This document shows positions 6,025-9,986 of a stretch of 9,986 nucleotides of DNA, in pieces. Under the pieces are notes generated by a model that saw only the letters and a list, made by a program, of their open reading frames with translations, ran no database searches and was not told the DNA's origin. The first letter of the stretch is position 1, and the number at the start of each line of letters is the position of its first letter. The stretch lies in the NCBI GenBank assembly GCA_009392075.1, contig VFHG01000229.1, forward strand, positions 1-9,986, in the 5' to 3' direction. A program made the translations under genes and the position numbers. This DNA comes from SAR202 cluster bacterium (lineage in GTDB: Bacteria > Chloroflexota > Dehalococcoidia > UBA3495).

Positions 6025-7302
6025 TTGGCTTTCTTAAACGGACTTAAATGCCGTGAATGCGGCAGAGAATACCCGGCAGAACCGCTGAACGTTTGCGATT
6101 TCTGCTTTGGCCCTCTGGAGGTGGTCTACGACTACGCCACCATCTCTGAGGTAGTCAGCCAAGATAGTATCGCCGCCGGCCCTCTAAGCATCTGGCGCTA
6201 CAAAGACCTGCTTCCCGCCGAGGGCGACGACCCTGTGGACATCATGGCGGGATACACTCCGCTAATCAAGGCCAGAGGTCTGGGGAAGACCCTGGGCTTA
6301 AATAACTTGTACATCAAGAACGATAGCGTAAACCCTTCGTTCTCCTTCAAGGACCGGGTGGTCTCCGTGGCCGCGACCAAGGCCCTGGAATTCGGTTACG
6401 AGACCATCGCCTGCGCTTCCACCGGAAACCTTGCTTGCAGCGTGGCAGCCCACTGCGCCCGTGCGGGTGTCAGGGCCGTGGTCTTCATCCCCTCCAACCT
6501 GGAGAAGGGCAAAATTATCGGCGCCGCCATCTATAACCCTGTGTTGGTGTCCGTGGACGGCACTTACGACCAAGTCAACCGCCTCTGTAGCGAACTGGCC
6601 GACGACTATCCCTGGGCTTTCGTCAACATCAACATGCGCCCTTATTACGCCGAAGGCAGCAAGACCCTGGGCTACGAGGTCGCCGAACAACTGGGCTGGC
6701 GCTTGCCCGACCACGTAGTAGTGCCCTCAGCCTCCGGCGCCATGTTCACGAAGATCTGGAAGGGCTTCAACGAAATGGCCTGCCTGGGCCTTTTGGACGG
6801 GGTGGCTTCCAGTTCTTTCGGAGTTGACCAAAACACCGTGCACCACCCGGCAGTCACCACCAAGATGCACATGCAGCAGGCGGAGGGGTGTTCGCCCATC
6901 GCCGCGGCCTGGAACAACAACCAGGCGCAGGTGATTCCGGTGCGGCCCGACAGCATCGCCAAGTCTTTGGCCATCGGGAACCCCGCAGACGGCATCTACG
7001 CCATTAAAGTGATCGAGAGGTCCGGCGGATCCGCTTACGCAGTCCCGGAATCGGATATAGTAGACGGTATCAAGCTGCTGGCTGAAACCGAAGGCATCTT
7101 CACCGAGACGGCCGGTGGCGTGACGGTCTCCGGGCTGAAGCACCTGGCTAAGTCAGGCGCCATCAAACCCGACGAGTTGACCGTGGTTTACATCACTGGC
7201 AACGGATTAAAGACCCAGGAAGCGGTGGAGCAAGTGGTGAACCCACTCTCCATCAAACCCAGCATCAGTTCCTTCGAAGCGGTATTTGAAGGCGCGAAAT
7301 AA
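6025..7302 (+). CDS. thrC: Threonine synthase (PLP-dependent)
   Basis: This cytoplasmic PLP enzyme would convert O-phosphohomoserine to threonine, the last step of threonine synthesis. The protein is 425 residues from the TTG at 6025. That start has AGGAGG (6008-6013) 11 bases upstream and gives the usual N-terminus just before GLKCRECGREY. Cys9/Cys12 and Cys24/Cys27 form a small zinc-ribbon-like segment seen in many members. Lys109 in PSFSFKDR is the PLP lysine, and ASTGNLACSVAAHCAR is the phosphate-binding loop. IPVRPDSIAKSLAIGNPADG is also typical of the family. An upstream in-frame TTG (5914) is rejected because it belongs to the promoter -35 box. The gene is first in an operon with a NIL-domain protein and a MoaD-like carrier. 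That neighbourhood leaves open that the enzyme, or its phosphohomoserine substrate, is tied to sulfur amino-acid synthesis. Confidence 0.92.
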   Translation: MAFLNGLKCRECGREYPAEPLNVCDFCFGPLEVVYDYATISEVVSQDSIAAGPLSIWRYKDLLPAEGDDPVDIMAGYTPLIKARGLGKTLGLNNLYIKNDSVNPSFSFKDRVVSVAATKALEFGYETIACASTGNLACSVAAHCARAGVRAVVFIPSNLEKGKIIGAAIYNPVLVSVDGTYDQVNRLCSELADDYPWAFVNINMRPYYAEGSKTLGYEVAEQLGWRLPDHVVVPSASGAMFTKIWKGFNEMACLGLLDGVASSSFGVDQNTVHHPAVTTKMHMQQAEGCSPIAAAWNNNQAQVIPVRPDSIAKSLAIGNPADGIYAIKVIERSGGSAYAVPESDIVDGIKLLAETEGIFTETAGGVTVSGLKHLAKSGAIKPDELTVVYITGNGLKTQEAVEQVVNPLSIKPSISSFEAVFEGAK

Positions 7303-7345
7303 CTGGGCCAGGCCGCCACGGTAAATAGCCGGGAGGTGTTCGGGT

Positions 7346-7588
7346 ATGGGCAAGCAGAGAGTCAAGTTCACCTTTGAAGAAGAATTGGTGAAGCAGCCGG
7401 TGATTTACGAGTTGGGCCGTAAGTTTGAGATCGTGACCAACATCCGCCGGGCCGATGTGGGAGAAGAGGTTGGATGGGTGGTCTTGGAACTGGACGGCGA
7501 AGAAACAGAGATCAAGCGTGGGCTGGAATGGGTCAGTTCCACGGGCGTGAGAGTGGACCCGCTGGGCGGGGATGTGATTGACGGGTAG
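7346..7588 (+). CDS. NIL domain-containing protein
   Basis: This small soluble protein of 80 residues consists almost entirely of one NIL domain, an ACT-like ligand-binding fold also found at the C-terminus of methionine ABC transporter ATPases (MetN). The segment VKFTFEEELVKQPVIYELGR and the later NIRRADVGEEVGWVVLELDG fit the two halves of that domain. Its SD GGAGGT (7332-7337) is eight bases before the ATG. It lies 43 bp after thrC and 57 bp before the MoaD-like gene, all on the + strand, so one operon is likely. Free-standing or ferredoxin-fused NIL domains occur in the homocysteine-forming system of methanogens. By inference this one may bind a sulfur amino acid or partner with the carrier protein next door. 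Confidence 0.75.
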   Translation: MGKQRVKFTFEEELVKQPVIYELGRKFEIVTNIRRADVGEEVGWVVLELDGEETEIKRGLEWVSSTGVRVDPLGGDVIDG

Positions 7589-7605
7589 GAGTTAGTCCTG
7601 CCCTG

Positions 7606-7622
7606 AGCCCCAAACCGGGGCT
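7606..7622 (+). other. Short hairpin between the NIL and MoaD-like genes
   Basis: AGCCCC (7606-7611) and GGGGCT (7617-7622) form a perfect 6-bp stem with a five-base loop, eight bases before the AGGAGGG SD of the MoaD-like gene. No T-run follows. It may protect a processed mRNA end or tune translation of the third gene; no function is proven. Confidence 0.3.
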
Positions 7623-7645
7623 ATCGATTAGGAGGGTTTTTCCAG

Positions 7646-7945
7646 ATGAGTGTAATGGTACGGATTCCCACGCCGCTGCGGCGTATGACTAACGGTAAAG
7701 ACAAGGTAGAGGTGGAGTCCGCCAACCTCAGTGAATTGGTTGAGAAGCTGAACGGCGAGTTCCCCGGATTCAAAGACCGTCTAGTTGATGAAGAAGGCGA
7801 ACTGCGCTACTTCGTGAACATCTATCTGAACGGCGAAGATGTCCGGTTCATGGATGGGCTTAATACTTCCACCAGCGAAGGCGACGAGATCAGCATCGTC
7901 CCCGCGGTTGCCGGCGGCTCTAGTCCCTTTCAGCGACCTTCCTAG
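7646..7945 (+). CDS. MoaD/ThiS-family sulfur-carrier protein with a C-terminal extension
   Basis: This 99-residue ubiquitin-like protein belongs to the MoaD/ThiS family. It starts with VMVRIPTPLRRMTNG, has a helix SELVEKLN and YFVNIYLNGEDVRF, and ends with GDEISIVPAVAGG, the classic run into the Gly-Gly (90-91) that carries a thiocarboxylate in active carriers. Unusually, eight residues (SSPFQRPS) follow the Gly-Gly, so the protein would need trimming before activation by an E1-like adenylating enzyme. AGGAGGG (7630-7636) lies nine bases before the ATG. No molybdopterin or thiamine genes are nearby, and no protease or E1-like gene is in the window. With thrC and a NIL protein upstream, a role as sulfur donor for amino-acid synthesis is more likely than one in molybdopterin synthesis. 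That is inference. Confidence 0.8.
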   Translation: MSVMVRIPTPLRRMTNGKDKVEVESANLSELVEKLNGEFPGFKDRLVDEEGELRYFVNIYLNGEDVRFMDGLNTSTSEGDEISIVPAVAGGSSPFQRPS

Positions 7946-7963
7946 CAACCCTCATACGCGTCC

Positions 7964-9180
<1,217 letters not shown>

Positions 9181-9215
9181 ATCCTCTACTGGCAAATCTC
9201 TTGTATTTCCCCACG

Positions 9216-9221
9216 ATTATA
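9216..9221 (-). promoter_or_regulatory. Candidate -10 box for tgt
   Basis: A perfect TATAAT on the minus strand would start transcription near 9209, about 50 bases before the tgt ATG. The -35 region at the expected distance (TTCGGC) is poor, so an activator or chance match is possible. Confidence 0.35.
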
Positions 9222-9265
9222 ACGCGCGTGAAGCGACCGCCGAACCCCCGGCCTGCCACCCCAAG

Positions 9266-9439
9266 ATGAACGAGTTTTTAACCAACTACAGTTCCGACCA
9301 CACTTTGCTCTGGGCGTTGTTAATCATCGGCGTTATGGCCGTTTCAGCGGTCGGTCTGCACCTATTGTGGACCGCGGTATTCCGGTTGGTCGCCACCCTG
9401 CGCGGTGGACTGACGAAAACCCCTGAGGACGGCGGCTAG
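9266..9439 (+). CDS. Small single-helix membrane protein
   Basis: From ATG 9266 this frame gives 57 residues. A short polar start (MNEFLTNYSSDHT) is followed by one strongly hydrophobic segment, LLWALLIIGVMAVSAVGLHL, then a second weaker stretch and a basic/polar tail (RGGLTKTPEDGG). I do not recognise a family. The frame is open further upstream to a TTG at 9131, but that would overlap the tgt coding region and adds non-membrane sequence that looks untranslated. No SD is obvious before ATG 9266. Its stop codon is one base before the ATG of the TauE/SafE permease, so the two are very likely translationally coupled. By inference it may be an accessory subunit of that permease. Confidence 0.55.
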   Translation: MNEFLTNYSSDHTLLWALLIIGVMAVSAVGLHLLWTAVFRLVATLRGGLTKTPEDGG

Positions 9440-9440
9440 C

Positions 9441-9986
9441 ATGTGGTTCCCCAATGCAGAAGTCGCCATCAATCCAGCTCTCCTCTTGCTTCTGGGCGTC
9501 ATGGTTGGGACGCTGAGCGGATTCTTTGGCGTGGGCGGCGGCTTCCTCATCACAGGGGGCTTGCTGGTGTTCGGTGTCCCACCGGTATTCGCCGTAGGCA
9601 CCGGCCTGGCCTTGATCATGGGTTCCTCGATCATCAACACACTCAAGCACCGCCACCTGGGCAATGTGGACCTGCGCTTGGGCTTGATAATGCTGATCGG
9701 CACCCTGCCGGGCGTCTTTCTGGCCGAACAGTTGAACACATCTCTTGAAGAGGCCGGGATCATCGGTCCGGTCATACGCTACTTCTACATAGTTTTCCTC
9801 GCTGTCCTCGGCAGCTTCATCGTGTACGACCACCTCAAGCAACGGCATAACTCCGCCGCGGCCAACGGCGAGATCTCAACCGCCTCCCTCGCCAGACGCG
9901 TGCAAAACATGCGCATCTCGCCCCATGCGATATGGCTTCCCGGCTACGGGAAAATCCCCACATACGTACACCTGCCTGTATCGCAG
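9441..9986 (+). CDS. TauE/SafE-family membrane permease (partial, 3' end outside window)
   Basis: The frame is open from ATG 9441 to the window end, giving the first 182 residues. It shows the N-terminal half of a TauE/SafE-type permease: the glycine-rich helix SGFFGVGGGFLI, then VPPVFAVGTGLALIMGSSIINTLKHRHLGNVD, GLIMLIGTLPGVFLAEQL and a further helix VIRYFYIVFLAVLGSFIVYDHL. A hydrophilic stretch then begins, probably a central cytoplasmic loop longer than in minimal members. The family is linked to export or uptake of sulfite, sulfonates and other organosulfur anions; the substrate cannot be fixed here. GAGG at 9425-9428 is a weak SD 12 bases upstream. Coupling to the 57-residue protein just upstream is probable. 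Confidence 0.85.
   Translation, partial: MWFPNAEVAINPALLLLLGVMVGTLSGFFGVGGGFLITGGLLVFGVPPVFAVGTGLALIMGSSIINTLKHRHLGNVDLRLGLIMLIGTLPGVFLAEQLNTSLEEAGIIGPVIRYFYIVFLAVLGSFIVYDHLKQRHNSAAANGEISTASLARRVQNMRISPHAIWLPGYGKIPTYVHLPVSQ

Noticed and set aside
6298..6714. 138-residue minus-strand open frame inside thrC
   Set aside because: Shadow of thrC, whose PLP and phosphate-binding motifs lie in this very stretch.
9333..9848. 171-residue open frame on the minus strand across the small membrane gene and the permease
   Set aside because: The + strand encodes clear TauE/SafE sequence here; the antisense product is low-complexity polar sequence with no domain.

Overview
This is bacterial chromosomal DNA with moderately high GC. 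The genes are closely packed, several have clear Shine-Dalgarno (SD) sites, and some start with GTG or TTG. No rRNA, tRNA, insertion sequence, CRISPR array or phage gene was seen. The protein flavour and the threonine synthase / NIL / MoaD-like arrangement remind me of Chloroflexota (Dehalococcoidia or SAR202-like lineages). That is a low-confidence impression, because the window holds no taxonomic marker.

Left part (1-5762). The tail of a + strand gene ends at 54 and is followed by a small palindromic repeat of a widely dispersed intergenic type (about 82-115). A run of minus-strand genes then follows. In transcription order it is an NhaA Na+/H+ antiporter (5702 to 4473), an ABM-like small protein (4408 to 4121), a large FAD-linked oxidase of the alkyl-DHAP synthase type (4097 to 2487), a 12-helix MFS transporter (2354 to 978) and a PD-(D/E)XK nuclease with two CxxC pairs (955 to 206). 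The ABM-like gene and the oxidase are 23 bp apart, as are, nearly, the MFS gene and the nuclease (22 bp), so each pair is probably co-transcribed. The MFS gene has its own good sigma70-type promoter.

Middle (5763-7945). A divergent control region separates nhaA from a + strand operon: threonine synthase (best start TTG 6025), an 80-residue NIL-domain protein and a MoaD/ThiS-like sulfur-carrier protein. The carrier's Gly-Gly is followed by eight extra residues. The set suggests amino-acid biosynthesis from phosphohomoserine linked to protein-bound sulfur. This is the most interesting part of the window.

Right part (7946-9986). The operon converges on tgt (tRNA-guanine transglycosylase, minus strand) across a 24-bp gap holding a tight GC hairpin. 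Beyond tgt, and divergent from it, a 57-residue single-helix membrane protein lies one base before a TauE/SafE-family membrane permease that runs off the window end.

Apart from the divergent region 5763-6024, intergenic spaces are short. Two gene starts deserve correction or scrutiny. The upstream TTG of the thrC reading frame is really the first half of a TTGACA -35 box. The nhaA reading frame continues upstream of its only conventional start codon with family-like sequence.
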